From NCBI GenBank assembly GCA_011321935.1, contig DROJ01000613.1:1-34900 (forward strand): a DNA stretch of 34,900 bases, given 5' to 3'. The notes under the pieces were generated by a model. That model did no database searches. It was not told the origin of the DNA and saw nothing but the letters and a program-made list of their open reading frames with translations. How positions within the stretch are numbered: the first letter of the stretch is position 1; each line of letters begins with the position of its first letter. The position numbers were made by a program, and so were the translations under genes. Origin of the DNA: Bacteroidota bacterium (GTDB lineage Bacteria > Bacteroidota > Bacteroidia > Chitinophagales > Saprospiraceae). Shown here piece after piece: positions 8,012 through 15,857 of this stretch.

Positions 8012-8073
8012 CAATAAAAAAAGGGTGCCCGGCATGGAGATAGGAGGAAGAAGTTACAGATTGCCCGACACCC

Positions 8074-8124
8074 AAGGATGTGATAGTATATAAGGATGTG
8101 ATAGTAAGTATATAAGGATGTAAT
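8074..8124. repeat. Direct repeat of ~18-22 bp (AAGGATGTGATAGTA)
   Basis: Three copies start at 8074, 8092 and 8114: AAGGATGTGATAGTATAT, the same with an internal 4-bp expansion (AGTAAGTATAT), and a truncated AAGGATGTAAT. No function is apparent. Confidence 0.75.
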
Positions 8125-8199
8125 CTTATATGTCTTTCAGTCCGGTGGACTTTGGATACCCAAAAGTAAAGTCGAATATCGAAGAATCCAAACCGACAG

Positions 8200-8613
8200 T
8201 TATTTTATGCTCCTGTTGTACCTCGGTTTTGGCGCTGGCCTGGCATTTTTCAGGGCTACGCTTTTAGTTGCGATGGGCTGCACCAAGAGGCGGCGTTTGT
8301 CGATCAGTTCGCCCGTGACCATGCAGATGCCGTAAGATTTGTTCCTGATTCGGATCAGGGCATTTTCGAGGTCGTTGATGTATTTTTTTTGGCGGATGGC
8401 CATGTTGTTGAGGAACTCCATGTCGCTGTTGGTGTTGCTGTCGTCCATCCAATCGCCGCCGTGGTCGTCGCCGCCGTTGGCCGTAGTATCGAGTATCTGC
8501 TGCTCATAGTAGGCCATTTCTTCTTTTGCCTTAGCGAGTTTTTTTTCTATGATAGCCCGGAATTCTTCCAGTTCGGAATCAGGGTAACGGTTGATTGTGT
8601 TTTTTTTATCCAT
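8200..8613 (-). CDS. DksA/TraR-family protein lacking the zinc-finger cysteines
   Basis: This 137-residue protein is chosen to start at ATG 8613 (MDKKNTINRYPDSEL), preceded by a purine-rich AAGAAAAG. Residues ~12-90 form a long coiled coil with an acidic tip (GGDDHGGDWMDDSN), as in DksA proteins that reach into the RNA polymerase secondary channel. The C-terminal finger region SYGICMVTGELIDKRRLL aligns with the DksA zinc finger, but only one of the four cysteines remains (CxxC is CMVT, and the second pair is lost in ATKSVALKN). This is the form usual in Bacteroidota, so it is not necessarily a defect. The role is probably RNA-polymerase-directed transcription control; the exact regulon is unknown. 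Confidence 0.88.
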   Translation of the reverse strand: MDKKNTINRYPDSELEEFRAIIEKKLAKAKEEMAYYEQQILDTTANGGDDHGGDWMDDSNTNSDMEFLNNMAIRQKKYINDLENALIRIRNKSYGICMVTGELIDKRRLLVQPIATKSVALKNARPAPKPRYNRSIK

Positions 8614-8701
8614 TAGTTTCTTTTCTTGATAGTTTGTTAAATGATGGTCGAAAAACGAATTTTTAATGTTGTTTTTTAGACTGCCAAATTCCTGTTTTGG
8701 T

Positions 8702-8757
8702 AACAAAAAAAAGCAGCCCCTAAAATCCATTTTCCGGCCCTTCAAAGTGGCGGGGCA
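8702..8757 (-). terminator. Terminator-like hairpin in the leader of the dksA-like gene
   Basis: On the minus strand GCCCC (8757-8753) can pair with GGGGC (8715-8711), with an inner gcc/ggc pairing, and the segment is followed three bases later by eight T (8708-8701). It lies ~90 nt upstream of the dksA-like ATG, so it could attenuate a leader transcript. Stem pairing is modest and this is a candidate only. Confidence 0.3.
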
Positions 8758-8822
8758 AAAATTTGGCCACCTGAACAGGGTGAAAAAACAGCATTGCAAA
8801 GACGTAAAATGCTTTGCGGCCA

Positions 8823-8853
8823 CAAATGTTTTAATAGATTTTTAAAAAGTCAA
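8823..8853 (-). promoter_or_regulatory. Candidate promoter for the dksA-like gene
   Basis: On the minus strand TTGACT is followed after 17 bp by AACATTTG, one mismatch from the Bacteroidota -7 consensus TAnnTTTG. Transcription would give a ~200-nt leader before the ATG at 8613. The rest of 8614-8988 holds no gene; a small GGCCgcaGGCC palindrome lies near 8919. Confidence 0.45.
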
Positions 8854-8988
8854 TAGCTGGTGGTAAAAATCACCGATTTGTTGATATTTTACAAAACCGG
8901 GGATTGCCGCTATTTTTGGCCGCAGGCCGCAAGCAAAACGAAATTTTATTTGCCGGCCTGTCGCTTGTTTCACAAAAATAACAAATTT

Positions 8989-10035
8989 TCACCAATAAAA
9001 ACCATGAAAACGAAAGCCCCCATCGCTGCGCAATTCAAGTGCGGGGGCAGGGACTTTTATCCAGTTGACCACCCCCAGCATTACCTTCAGCCATTTGTGC
9101 TTGGTGGGTATGCGGGAAAGGTCAATATCGGGCGAAAGGTAAAACTGGCGATAGCGGGGATAGGCACCTTCGTCCAGCGAAAAAACGACGCCGTCGCCGT
9201 CGGTCCATTCATTGCCGAAGCCGCCGTAAATATTGCCCGCCCCATAGCCCACCGCGAGGTTGAGCCATTTTGGGAAATGTTGCTTCCTGCGCTCGCCCAT
9301 GAAAGCGTGGAGGTTGACCGATGCCCAGACCGTCATGGCGTTGTAGTCTTTCAAAAATACTTCGGTCGGGAAAGAGCCGTAAAGTTCGTCGGCCCTTTCG
9401 TACAGGCTGGTCTGGTGCCCCCCGTCCACCGAAAAAATGGGCGCCCGGGAGTAATCGGGACGGGTGCTGGATACTTTCATCATCACCCTTTGCTCTTGCC
9501 AAAGCAGTTCCTGCGCAACAAAAGCCCCCACTCCGAGGGCATTGAAACCAATGTCGCCAACGGAAAAGCCCCACTCCTCGGAAAAGCCGTCCATGATCTC
9601 GATGGTGGTCTGAACCCCCAGGCCCACGCCTGCCGCTGCCCACATGGCTTTGCGCCGGTCCATGCCCGTCCAAAGTGCGCCCTGAAATGCGAAGTTGGTT
9701 TCAAGGTGGGCCGCTTGCAAATGGCCTGCCTTGTCCATTCCAGACCATTCCTTCATGTCGTTGAAAGTATGGAAAGGAGTCAGCGGGAAGTCCTTGTACC
9801 AAGCGTTCCACATGACCACGGCGGCGCCCGTATAGGCAGCAGTGCCCGTGCCCGCCATTGCCCAAAAACGTTTTTTGTCAAAAGAGGGGGCGGGGGCGAT
9901 AGAAAAGAACTTGAACTTGCCCGGTAATTGTTTTTGTAAAATGACCGAATCCGTTGCCAGTTGCTGAGCAAGGTTTTTTTTGCCAAAAAAAAGGCAGGCA
10001 AAAAATAGAAGAATATGGATAGGCTTTGCAGGCAT
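8989..10035 (-). CDS. DUF2279 (YfiM-like) predicted exported protein
   Basis: This 348-residue protein starts at ATG 10035 (MPAKPIHILLFFACLFFG) with a signal peptide ending near AQQ. An upstream in-frame ATG at 10098 would bury the signal. The core (about residues 75-165) matches DUF2279: a conserved DKAGHLQAAHLE, a run of small hydrophobic helices, and EIMDGFSEEWGFSVGDIGFN. Family members are cell-envelope proteins of unknown function. The C-terminal third has aromatic- and Asp-rich segments that may form beta structure. A long open frame on the opposite strand (8860-9927) is a GC-driven shadow. Function unknown; family assignment by motif. Confidence 0.85.
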   Translation of the reverse strand: MPAKPIHILLFFACLFFGKKNLAQQLATDSVILQKQLPGKFKFFSIAPAPSFDKKRFWAMAGTGTAAYTGAAVVMWNAWYKDFPLTPFHTFNDMKEWSGMDKAGHLQAAHLETNFAFQGALWTGMDRRKAMWAAAGVGLGVQTTIEIMDGFSEEWGFSVGDIGFNALGVGAFVAQELLWQEQRVMMKVSSTRPDYSRAPIFSVDGGHQTSLYERADELYGSFPTEVFLKDYNAMTVWASVNLHAFMGERRKQHFPKWLNLAVGYGAGNIYGGFGNEWTDGDGVVFSLDEGAYPRYRQFYLSPDIDLSRIPTKHKWLKVMLGVVNWIKVPAPALELRSDGGFRFHGFYW

Positions 10036-10238
10036 TAAAATGGATTGTGGCAAATTACACCTTATTATATGAGTTTGACTTAGCTGCAAGTTTATCAAAT
10101 AGTTAGCGACCCACGTCTCTCCGAAATGACGGTTTATCTCTTTTCGACAACTTTCCTTTCGTTAAAATGATTAGTTTTACGACATTGATTCATTCGGCCT
10201 CCGGCCAATAACCATTTAGCAACAAAACAAAATAAAAA

Positions 10239-11054
10239 ATGAATAAAAAATTTGGACCAACCATCGCCATCGCCGTCATCGGCTTTTTCCTTTTTATGAT
10301 CTTGACCAGTTCCACTTTCCTTACCATTGACCCGGGGGAGCGGGGCGTCATCTTCCGGCCTTTTTCCACGGGCCTTGACAAAGGGAACATTTACCAGCCG
10401 GGCTTCCACGTCATCGCCCCGTGGAACACCATGTTCGTTTACGATGTGCGGGAAAAACAACTGGAAGAAACCATGACCGTGCTCTCCAGCAACGGCCTCA
10501 ACATCAAGGTAGATGTGACCGTGCGGGTACACCCCTCCTATGCGAAAATCGGTGAACTGCACGAGAATTTTGGCAAAGACTACCTCAATTCGCTGGTGCG
10601 CCCAGAAGTTCGCTCGGCAGTGAGGAAAGTGCTTGGCCGTTTCAATCCCGAAGAGCTTTATTCTACTAAAAGGGAAGAAGTGCAGTCCATGATCGAGACG
10701 GATATTGAGCATGGCCTCAAAAAGAACTTTGTCACTATGAAAGTGGCCCTGATCCGCGATATCGCATTGCCGACGAGGGTGAAAGATGCCATCGAAGAAA
10801 AAATACAGGCCGAACAGGCCGCCCTGAAATATGAATACATCCTGCAACAGGAGCGCAAAGAAGCCGAGCGGAAAATCATCGAGGCCGGGGCAAAGGCCGA
10901 ATCAAACCGCATCCTGAACGCCTCCTTGACCGACAACATCCTCAGGGACAAGGGCATCGAAGCGACCCTAAACCTGGCCCAATCGCCCAATACGAAGGTG
11001 ATTGTGGTAGGAGGTGGAGATAGTGGGCTGCCGCTGATCTTGGGAGGGAATTAA
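10239..11054 (+). CDS. Prohibitin / SPFH-domain membrane protein
   Basis: This 271-residue protein is anchored by an N-terminal membrane helix (about residues 8-27). A band-7/SPFH domain follows (about 28-190), with TIDPGERGVIFRPFSTGL, KVDVTVRVHPS and FGKDYLNSLVRPEVRSAVR. A coiled coil rich in Ala, Glu and Lys (about 190-240) drives oligomerisation, and the end is Gly-rich. The PGERGV and RPEVRSA motifs identify it as prohibitin-like rather than flotillin or HflK/C. Such proteins form large membrane rings and modulate proteases or membrane domains. It stands alone. The upstream gap contains an imperfect palindrome GGCCtccGGCC near 10196-10206. Confidence 0.93.
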   Translation: MNKKFGPTIAIAVIGFFLFMILTSSTFLTIDPGERGVIFRPFSTGLDKGNIYQPGFHVIAPWNTMFVYDVREKQLEETMTVLSSNGLNIKVDVTVRVHPSYAKIGELHENFGKDYLNSLVRPEVRSAVRKVLGRFNPEELYSTKREEVQSMIETDIEHGLKKNFVTMKVALIRDIALPTRVKDAIEEKIQAEQAALKYEYILQQERKEAERKIIEAGAKAESNRILNASLTDNILRDKGIEATLNLAQSPNTKVIVVGGGDSGLPLILGGN

Positions 11055-11113
11055 AAATTGTGGCAACTGTTCAGCATGGGCAAATGAAGACCCATGCTGG
11101 ACAGTTACAATTT
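11055..11113. repeat. Inverted repeat downstream of prohibitin gene (GTAACTG-family ends; possible terminator)
   Basis: AACTGTTCAGCATGGG (11065-11080) pairs with CCCATGCTGGACAGTT (11091-11106) with one mismatch; AAATTGT and ACAATTT at the outside extend the stem. It starts at the stop codon of the prohibitin gene. Its ends share the GTAACTGyTCAG terminus with the elements at 3786 and 31992. Confidence 0.8.
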
Positions 11114-11137
11114 ATCTTGACAATTTAAATTATAACA

Positions 11138-11221
11138 ATGTTCAATATGACTTCCGCTATTTTTCGGGAACGCCGCCGCTCCTAGTCCTTCCTAAAATAT
11201 AGGGGAAGTTATATTGAACAT
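11138..11221. repeat. Second inverted repeat at the border of the R-M island
   Basis: ATGTTCAATATgACTTCC (from 11138) pairs with the complement ending at 11221, with about four mismatches over 27 bp; the loop carries gaacgccgccgctcc. It ends 7 bp before the stop codon of the nuclease fragment and marks the junction to AT-rich DNA. Confidence 0.75.
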
Positions 11222-11228
11222 CGTCAAG

Positions 11229-11639
11229 TCAATTGCCATCCGGCAATAAATTATAAATCAAACTTGGTGGAAAAAGTAAATTCAAGGCATTGGATTTGAG
11301 TTTAAATGATGGCCCTTTATCGGTAACACTGCCATTATTTTTTCTTTTTATCAAATGATCTACGGTAATCAGCCCTTGTTCCAATAGCACATCAAATTGA
11401 GAAATTATTGGCTTTCTTGTATATTCTGCCCTTCTATACAAGAAATGTTCTCGGCCAGAAATGACCGTACTTTCTGCTTCTATCCAAAAGGTTTCATTGT
11501 GTTTTTTTAGCAAGCGTAGGTGGAGTTTTTTAAGTGCCCAAACCGCGAAGTCATTTATATCTTTCCTATCCGAAAATTCATGCAGCCAATTGTTGGAGTT
11601 GTTCAAAAGGCAGATACTATATCTATTTCTTTTTTTAGC
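11229..11639 (-). pseudogene. 3' fragment of a second MvaI/BcnI-type restriction nuclease
   Basis: The open frame begins after a stop at 11640-11642 and has no ATG; the first possible start is TTG 11606 (125 residues). The peptide (FAVWALKKLHLRLLKKHNET, FWIEAES, FLYRRAEYTRKPIISQFDVL, LLEQGLITVDHLIKR, DKGPSFKLK) resembles the C-terminal third of MvaI/BcnI-family nucleases, where a W-x-L-xx-L helix is followed by the strand with an A/E-x-S motif and a late G-x-x-x-x-D-x-x-I segment. The catalytic core (PD...E-x-K) is absent. It is not a frameshifted continuation of the upstream 424-residue nuclease, which already has this region (SWSFASLLKHWNKKHNQ and after). It is therefore a remnant of a different but related gene, or less likely a standalone domain. 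Confidence 0.6.
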
Positions 11640-11668
11640 TTAAAAATAAATTGACTTTGGTATTGGCT

Positions 11669-12943
11669 TTACTCACTATGTCCCGGTTTTGCCGCTTTCT
11701 TTTTCTCCAATTTTATCATTTCATTTGTTTTGTACAAATTTTCCAAATTTCCAGACTTTATTCTGAATTGACTCCTTCTTTTTATTTTTGGGGAAGTAGA
11801 TGCTGATTCCATTTTTATTCCCGGATCGTAATAAATATTTCCTTTTGTCATTTCCTTGAGGAATAACTGGAAGTCAGTTCCAACCCCTAACAGAATATTT
11901 TCTCCATACATATATTTTCGTGTTGGTTTGGTTTGCGATAAAGATGGAATATAGCAGGCTTGATTATGCTTTTTATTCCAATGCTTTAACAAAGAAGCGA
12001 ACGACCAGCTTGCAGCTTCGGCTTCATTTGTATCGACTAAAACTATCTTTCCGTCAGTATTTCTAATCTTACCACTTTCATTATCAAATCCAGTTAATTG
12101 AAGAGTGAGTCTTGTTCTCTTATGTTTTTCACCAACCCTATGTACTCCACCAAAATTAATCCGGTCATCACGTCCTTTTTGGTCATTGTATCCATAGGTT
12201 CTCAAAAAAATTTCGACACCATTATCTTTATATATTCCACCAGTAGGTTCAGGTGTCATCAACGTAATCACTGAGCTGCTGGTTCTTTCAAATTTTTTCA
12301 CTCCAAATTGTTTTATCTCCCATCCGAGAAAATCAGGCGCAGAATAACCATTTGGAGTAATCCCTAATTCTGCCTCTAATGTATATCCCCCACAGTTTGG
12401 AGCATTGCAATCCAAAACATTATTGTCTCTGTCCAATCTTTTTGAATTTATCCATCCAAGATTATGTATTCTCGTCAACTCTTTTATTAACTCAGATTTA
12501 TTGCTAGCTATTTGATGAGTAATATTTATCACATAGAAAACACCAAGTCGCTCTTGTATATCGAAAGCAAAAAATTCTTTTGCAATTGAAGAATCAGGAG
12601 AAACAACATATCCAATAACGTTCCCTTGATTTGTAACTGATAGAAAGAGAATCCTTTCTGCTAACCTTTGTGTCATCAAGTCAGAAGGTGGGTTCTCGCA
12701 TTTTGCCAAGAATCCTGAAAACCTAACTTCAGGGTATTTAGGATATAAAATTAATTGTGCTTTTGGCGCAGGGTAGAGGTTGCCATCATCTCTAAGCCAT
12801 GAGAAATTTAGGCTCGCTTTGAACCGATTTCTTTTCCAATCTCCAGAACCATCAGAAGTTATTTCAGAAAGGGGGAAAATATTTAGTATATCAAAGCTCC
12901 CGCTTAAATAAACTTGGTTTTTAGAGTTGTCATTTGGTGACAA
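11669..12943 (-). CDS. MvaI/BcnI-family type II restriction endonuclease
   Basis: This is a 424-residue nuclease. Near residues 190-212 lies the family core GGYTLEAELGITPNGYS followed by PDFLGWEIKQ, supplying the D...E-x-K active site. The C-terminal part has WSFASLLKHWNKKHNQ and KIKRRSQFRIK. The ~180 residues before the core form an extra domain not present in 250-residue MvaI. MvaI cuts CCWGG and BcnI CCSGG; with a Dcm-like methyltransferase in the operon, CCWGG is the likely target (inference). Only a TTG start is available in frame. An ATG at 12954, 11 bp upstream, would be in frame if the AAAA run between them had one more A. It ends the R-M operon, 51 bp after the HNH gene. Confidence 0.85.
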   Translation of the reverse strand: MSPNDNSKNQVYLSGSFDILNIFPLSEITSDGSGDWKRNRFKASLNFSWLRDDGNLYPAPKAQLILYPKYPEVRFSGFLAKCENPPSDLMTQRLAERILFLSVTNQGNVIGYVVSPDSSIAKEFFAFDIQERLGVFYVINITHQIASNKSELIKELTRIHNLGWINSKRLDRDNNVLDCNAPNCGGYTLEAELGITPNGYSAPDFLGWEIKQFGVKKFERTSSSVITLMTPEPTGGIYKDNGVEIFLRTYGYNDQKGRDDRINFGGVHRVGEKHKRTRLTLQLTGFDNESGKIRNTDGKIVLVDTNEAEAASWSFASLLKHWNKKHNQACYIPSLSQTKPTRKYMYGENILLGVGTDFQLFLKEMTKGNIYYDPGIKMESASTSPKIKRRSQFRIKSGNLENLYKTNEMIKLEKKKAAKPGHSE

Positions 12944-12994
12944 GATTTTGGCATATACCTTTCGACAATTGGATTTTTATTAATGAAATAATTC

Positions 12995-13762
12995 CTACCC
13001 CCTAAATTTTTCATTAAAATGGTAAGCTAAAAATTGTTCGTCTGGTAAAAATTTTGAAGGCAGGATAATTTCTTTGTCGTGATACTTTTTGAAATATTGT
13101 TCAATTTTTGAATCTTTTGAAGCGAGTAATTTTTTTGCTATTTTTATTTTAAAATTGGTGTCAATAGAAATAAGACCAACTTCAAACGCTTTATCATGTA
13201 AAGAATTAATTGCAATTCCATTTCTTGGATTAAGTCTATTTTCGCTATCTACAGACCATGGTTTAATATGACCAGCAATCAATAATTCTCGAATTTTCAT
13301 TCCTGTTATACAGCATGTGCCATTATAAGAAGCAAGGATCATCTTTCTAAAAAAAGATTGATTAACTCTTTGCTTTACAGTTACATCTTTTTCAATTCCT
13401 TTTTTTAGTTTAAAATCCTTTTTTTCAATAATATCTTTAATTGATATACCTTCAAGGTTTGCTCTCATTTTCTCACTTTCAAATATTGCTTTTTCCCAAT
13501 CACCATAAAATTCGTCCCAAACTATTTTGTCTAATTTACTTGCATTGCTTGCACCTTTAATCCCCCGCTTTATTAAAGTTGGGTCTAAACTTGCAAAATT
13601 AACCAACTTATAAGTGACAGAACTTGGCGTTCTGTTTATTAGTTTTGAAAGATTAATTATATCAGGATTTCCTTTATGTAATCGTCCAAAAGGAGTTGTG
13701 TAATAGAGATTTAATGCAAGAATTAGTTCATCTCGTGTCCAAAGTCTTTGTCCTTTTTTCAT
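12995..13762 (-). CDS. HNH endonuclease-domain protein of the R-M operon
   Basis: This 255-residue protein starts ATG 13762. The N-terminal ~60 residues (LWTRDELILALNLYYTTPFG) form a predicted DNA-binding helical module often found on this HNH group. The C-terminal HNH_2-type domain (about residues 145-225) shows CCITGMKIRELLIAGHIKPW, then NPRNGIAINSLHDKAFEVG, giving the His/Asn/His set. It lies 5 bp after the zinc-ribbon gene, so it is co-transcribed with the methyltransferase. It may be a second restriction nuclease for the same or a related site, or an accessory nicking enzyme. Having both HNH and MvaI nucleases behind a single C5 methyltransferase is unusual. Base composition is AT-rich like its operon partners. 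Confidence 0.85.
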   Translation of the reverse strand: MKKGQRLWTRDELILALNLYYTTPFGRLHKGNPDIINLSKLINRTPSSVTYKLVNFASLDPTLIKRGIKGASNASKLDKIVWDEFYGDWEKAIFESEKMRANLEGISIKDIIEKKDFKLKKGIEKDVTVKQRVNQSFFRKMILASYNGTCCITGMKIRELLIAGHIKPWSVDSENRLNPRNGIAINSLHDKAFEVGLISIDTNFKIKIAKKLLASKDSKIEQYFKKYHDKEIILPSKFLPDEQFLAYHFNEKFRG

Positions 13763-13767
13763 AAAAT

Positions 13768-13962
13768 TTAATTTTCATCTGAATCGGATACGAAAACAAA
13801 TTCCATTAGACAATCTAAAGCAAGGCATTTATGTACCTGTGTTGAATCTTTTGTATGGGACAAATCTAAAATAATATCTGTCCTCGAACCACAATTTGGG
13901 CAAGTAGTAATATCCTCATTCATCAAGAATAAATTATTAAAGTCAACTTTACTCTGTTTCAT
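13768..13962 (-). CDS. Small zinc-ribbon protein
   Basis: This 64-residue protein starts at ATG 13962 and overlaps the methyltransferase stop by 4 nt (ATGA), so it is translationally coupled. It has [10 protein letters not shown] and a second Cys pair in HKCLALDC, a four-cysteine zinc-ribbon layout (C-x2-C...C-x5-C). The ends are acidic (VSDSDEN). Candidate roles are a controller or DNA-binding accessory to the R-M system. No helix-turn-helix of a classical C protein is visible. Function unknown. Confidence 0.7.
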   Translation of the reverse strand: MKQSKVDFNNLFLMNEDITTCPNCGSRTDIILDLSHTKDSTQVHKCLALDCLMEFVFVSDSDEN

Positions 13963-15113
13963 GCAGCGATTTTTAAGGAATTTCCAAATTGCCTATATGC
14001 TTGGTTATCTGAAACAGGAATAATAAAATTTTCAGGATAGCCCTGCAACCTTGCACATTCTCTTGGAGTCAGCCTTCTTGGGTTCTTTCCTTTTTGTGGT
14101 ATTAAAATCTCTGAGCCATCCTTATAATATCTTGCACTGATTGTTCTTGAAACCCCCTTAAAATCGACCAAGCCAAATCCAAACCCGTTTCCTTTTGCTT
14201 TATGTTTCTTTGCATAGTCCTGTAAATAACTCCATAGCTTATCAGACAAGGTATATTTGTTTTCAACTTTTTTATCCAATATATCCTCGATGGCGTGAAC
14301 AGGTTTTGGCAATTCAGGAAATTTAAAACCTTCTTTTCCCTTATAAATTTTTTTATCAAATCCAACGATAAATATCCTTTCCCTGTGTTGTGGGACAAAA
14401 TGCTTTCCGTCAAGTACCTTGGTGTATATTGAATAACCTAATTCTTCGAGTGTTCCTTTTATTACTTTAAAAGTTCTTCTTTTATCGTGAGAAATGAGGT
14501 TTTTTACATTTTCGAGTAGAAAGGCTTTTGGTCTTTTGTTTTCAAGTATTCTGACTATATCAAAAAACAATGTTCCCTGTGTTTCGTCTTTGAAACCATG
14601 TGCCTTCCCCAAACTATTTTTTTTGCTGACTCCTGCAATTGAAAAAGGTTGGCAGGGAAAACCTCCTAAAAGCAGATCATGGTTTGGAATTAATTTTTCG
14701 TTGATTTTTGTGATGTCCCCAAAAGGCACTTCACCATAATTGGCTTCATAGGTCTTTTGAGAAAATTTGTCCCACTCAGAGGTAAAAACACATTTTCCTC
14801 CCAAGTTTTGAAATGCCATTCTGAACCCTCCGATTCCAGCAAACAAATCAATAAATTTAAATTTTGGATTACTTGGCGGAGGGAAAGGGATATCGTATTC
14901 AATAGGCAGTTCGTATTGAAAAGCGGGTTCTTTTACTAAATTATTCTTTTCTAAGTAGTTAGTAGCATACTTCACATAATTTACTTTTGTCCCATTGTTT
15001 TTGCTTTGAAGAAAATGAGTCAGTGCCGATAAGCCCTCGTCAATATTTGGTCTTCGAGTATCCAATTTTAGAACTTTTCGAACTTCGGAATATTTAATGG
15101 CTTTTTTTTTCAT
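13959..15113 (-). CDS. Dcm-like DNA (cytosine-5) methyltransferase
   Basis: This 384-residue enzyme transfers a methyl group from SAM to C5 of cytosine. Motifs run in order: I ([15 protein letters not shown], near residue 105), IV with the catalytic Cys ([12 protein letters not shown], about residue 154), VI (FLLENVKNL), VIII ([11 protein letters not shown]), and IX to X ([22 protein letters not shown]). The segment [12 protein letters not shown] followed by TQGTLFFDI, and the [11 protein letters not shown] block, closely resemble E. coli Dcm/M.EcoRII, which suggests CCWGG specificity (inference). The N-terminal ~90 residues before motif I are as in Dcm. The protein stops four residues after GNSL, earlier than usual, so the last helix of motif X is missing. 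First gene of the R-M operon. Confidence 0.93.
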   Translation of the reverse strand: MKKKAIKYSEVRKVLKLDTRRPNIDEGLSALTHFLQSKNNGTKVNYVKYATNYLEKNNLVKEPAFQYELPIEYDIPFPPPSNPKFKFIDLFAGIGGFRMAFQNLGGKCVFTSEWDKFSQKTYEANYGEVPFGDITKINEKLIPNHDLLLGGFPCQPFSIAGVSKKNSLGKAHGFKDETQGTLFFDIVRILENKRPKAFLLENVKNLISHDKRRTFKVIKGTLEELGYSIYTKVLDGKHFVPQHRERIFIVGFDKKIYKGKEGFKFPELPKPVHAIEDILDKKVENKYTLSDKLWSYLQDYAKKHKAKGNGFGFGLVDFKGVSRTISARYYKDGSEILIPQKGKNPRRLTPRECARLQGYPENFIIPVSDNQAYRQFGNSLKIAA

Positions 15114-15259
15114 TATTAATTTGCAGTTTTCGCTGATGTTAAGTTCTTTGCTCTGATTACTAAATCAAAGCAAGTTTGTGCGGTACCTATTTAAAAAAAA
15201 ATAGTTTAATAACATAAAAAAACTTCACTGTCATTTGATGTATTCTTTTTTGATTATTT
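15114..15259. other. AT-rich junction between methyltransferase and Arm-methyltransferase fragment
   Basis: No gene is seen. A short hairpin CTATTT-A6-AAATAG lies near 15187-15205. No consensus promoter was found for the intact methyltransferase operon. This is the left end of the presumed replacement of the older methyltransferase gene. Confidence 0.4.
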
Positions 15260-15766
15260 TTAATAGAGCTGAGGATAAACTACATGCGTAAGTTCACAAT
15301 TATCGTTTATATCGCTTGCCAATAAAAAACCGTATTTTTTATCTTCCGTTTCTGCCTGCAAAAAACCTTCGCTGATGCCGCCTGCACCCGCAAAAAAATC
15401 AATAAAATTGACCGTCCTTTTATACGGCAGCCCTTCCTCTCTTACCAATTCCAGTTTTTGGTCTTCCTTATAGCTGTCAATTATTTTTTTCAATTGAGAT
15501 TTAGCCTCGCTGACCGTGAATATTTTCTTTTTAGGATTATTGAACAGTTCCAAAGACTTCTCCATCAAAAAAGCTAAAAAGGCATTGTTGCGGGCGGCAT
15601 TTTTTTCATAAGGTGAAATATAATAAGAAGCCTTGTTAAAGTTTTCCGGCCGGACTTTTATACCAGTTGACAGCTTCACTTGTTTGCCACTGCAATGAAC
15701 CCTCAAATGAACGGGGGCCAGCCCAGATTTGCCAACTTTATCGAGATAGTATTTTACGGTCGCCAT
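15260..15766 (-). pseudogene. Arm-type DNA-binding domain fused to a truncated C5 methyltransferase
   Basis: The frame encodes 168 residues. Residues 1-100 look like the N-terminal arm-binding and SAM-like region of Bacteroidota tyrosine recombinases (MATVKYYLDKVGKSGLAPVH, LSTGIKVRPENFN). Instead of a recombinase core, residues ~118-165 show C5-methyltransferase motif I (VNFIDFFAGAGGISEGFLQA) and the next strand (FLLASDINDNCELTHVV). It then stops, ~250 residues short of a methyltransferase. Motifs IV to X are absent, so no methylation is possible. It is either a 5' remnant of a full Arm-methyltransferase gene or a short protein retaining only DNA binding. A good promoter with ACGGACA repeats precedes it. 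GC content is higher than in the adjoining R-M operon. Confidence 0.65.
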
Positions 15767-15768
15767 AG

Positions 15769-15825
15769 TTTACGGACATTTTTACGGATGCGGACAAAAT
15801 TACGGACACCGCCCCTTTTGCCAAA
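15769..15825 (-). promoter_or_regulatory. Promoter overlapped by ACGGACA direct repeats
   Basis: On the minus strand TTTGGC (15825-15820) and TAATTTTG (15802-15795) are separated by 17 bp, an excellent Bacteroidota promoter. On the plus strand the same stretch carries TTTACGGACA (15769), TTTACGGA (15781), GCGGACA (15790) and ATTACGGACA (15799). The repeats cover the -7 box and start site and run to 2 bp before the start codon, so they are candidate operators, possibly bound by the Arm domain encoded downstream. Confidence 0.65.
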
Positions 15826-15857
15826 CTTTTTTGTTTTTAAATAAAAAAACAAACCCC

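Noticed and set aside
8860-9927. Open plus-strand frame of 355 codons
   Set aside because: It is antisense to the DUF2279 gene, which has a signal peptide and family motifs; the frame has no recognisable domain and arises from GC-rich codon structure.
11229-12943. Nuclease fragment as the frameshifted end of the upstream MvaI-like gene
   Set aside because: The 424-residue protein already contains its own version of the same C-terminal region, so the fragment must come from a second gene.
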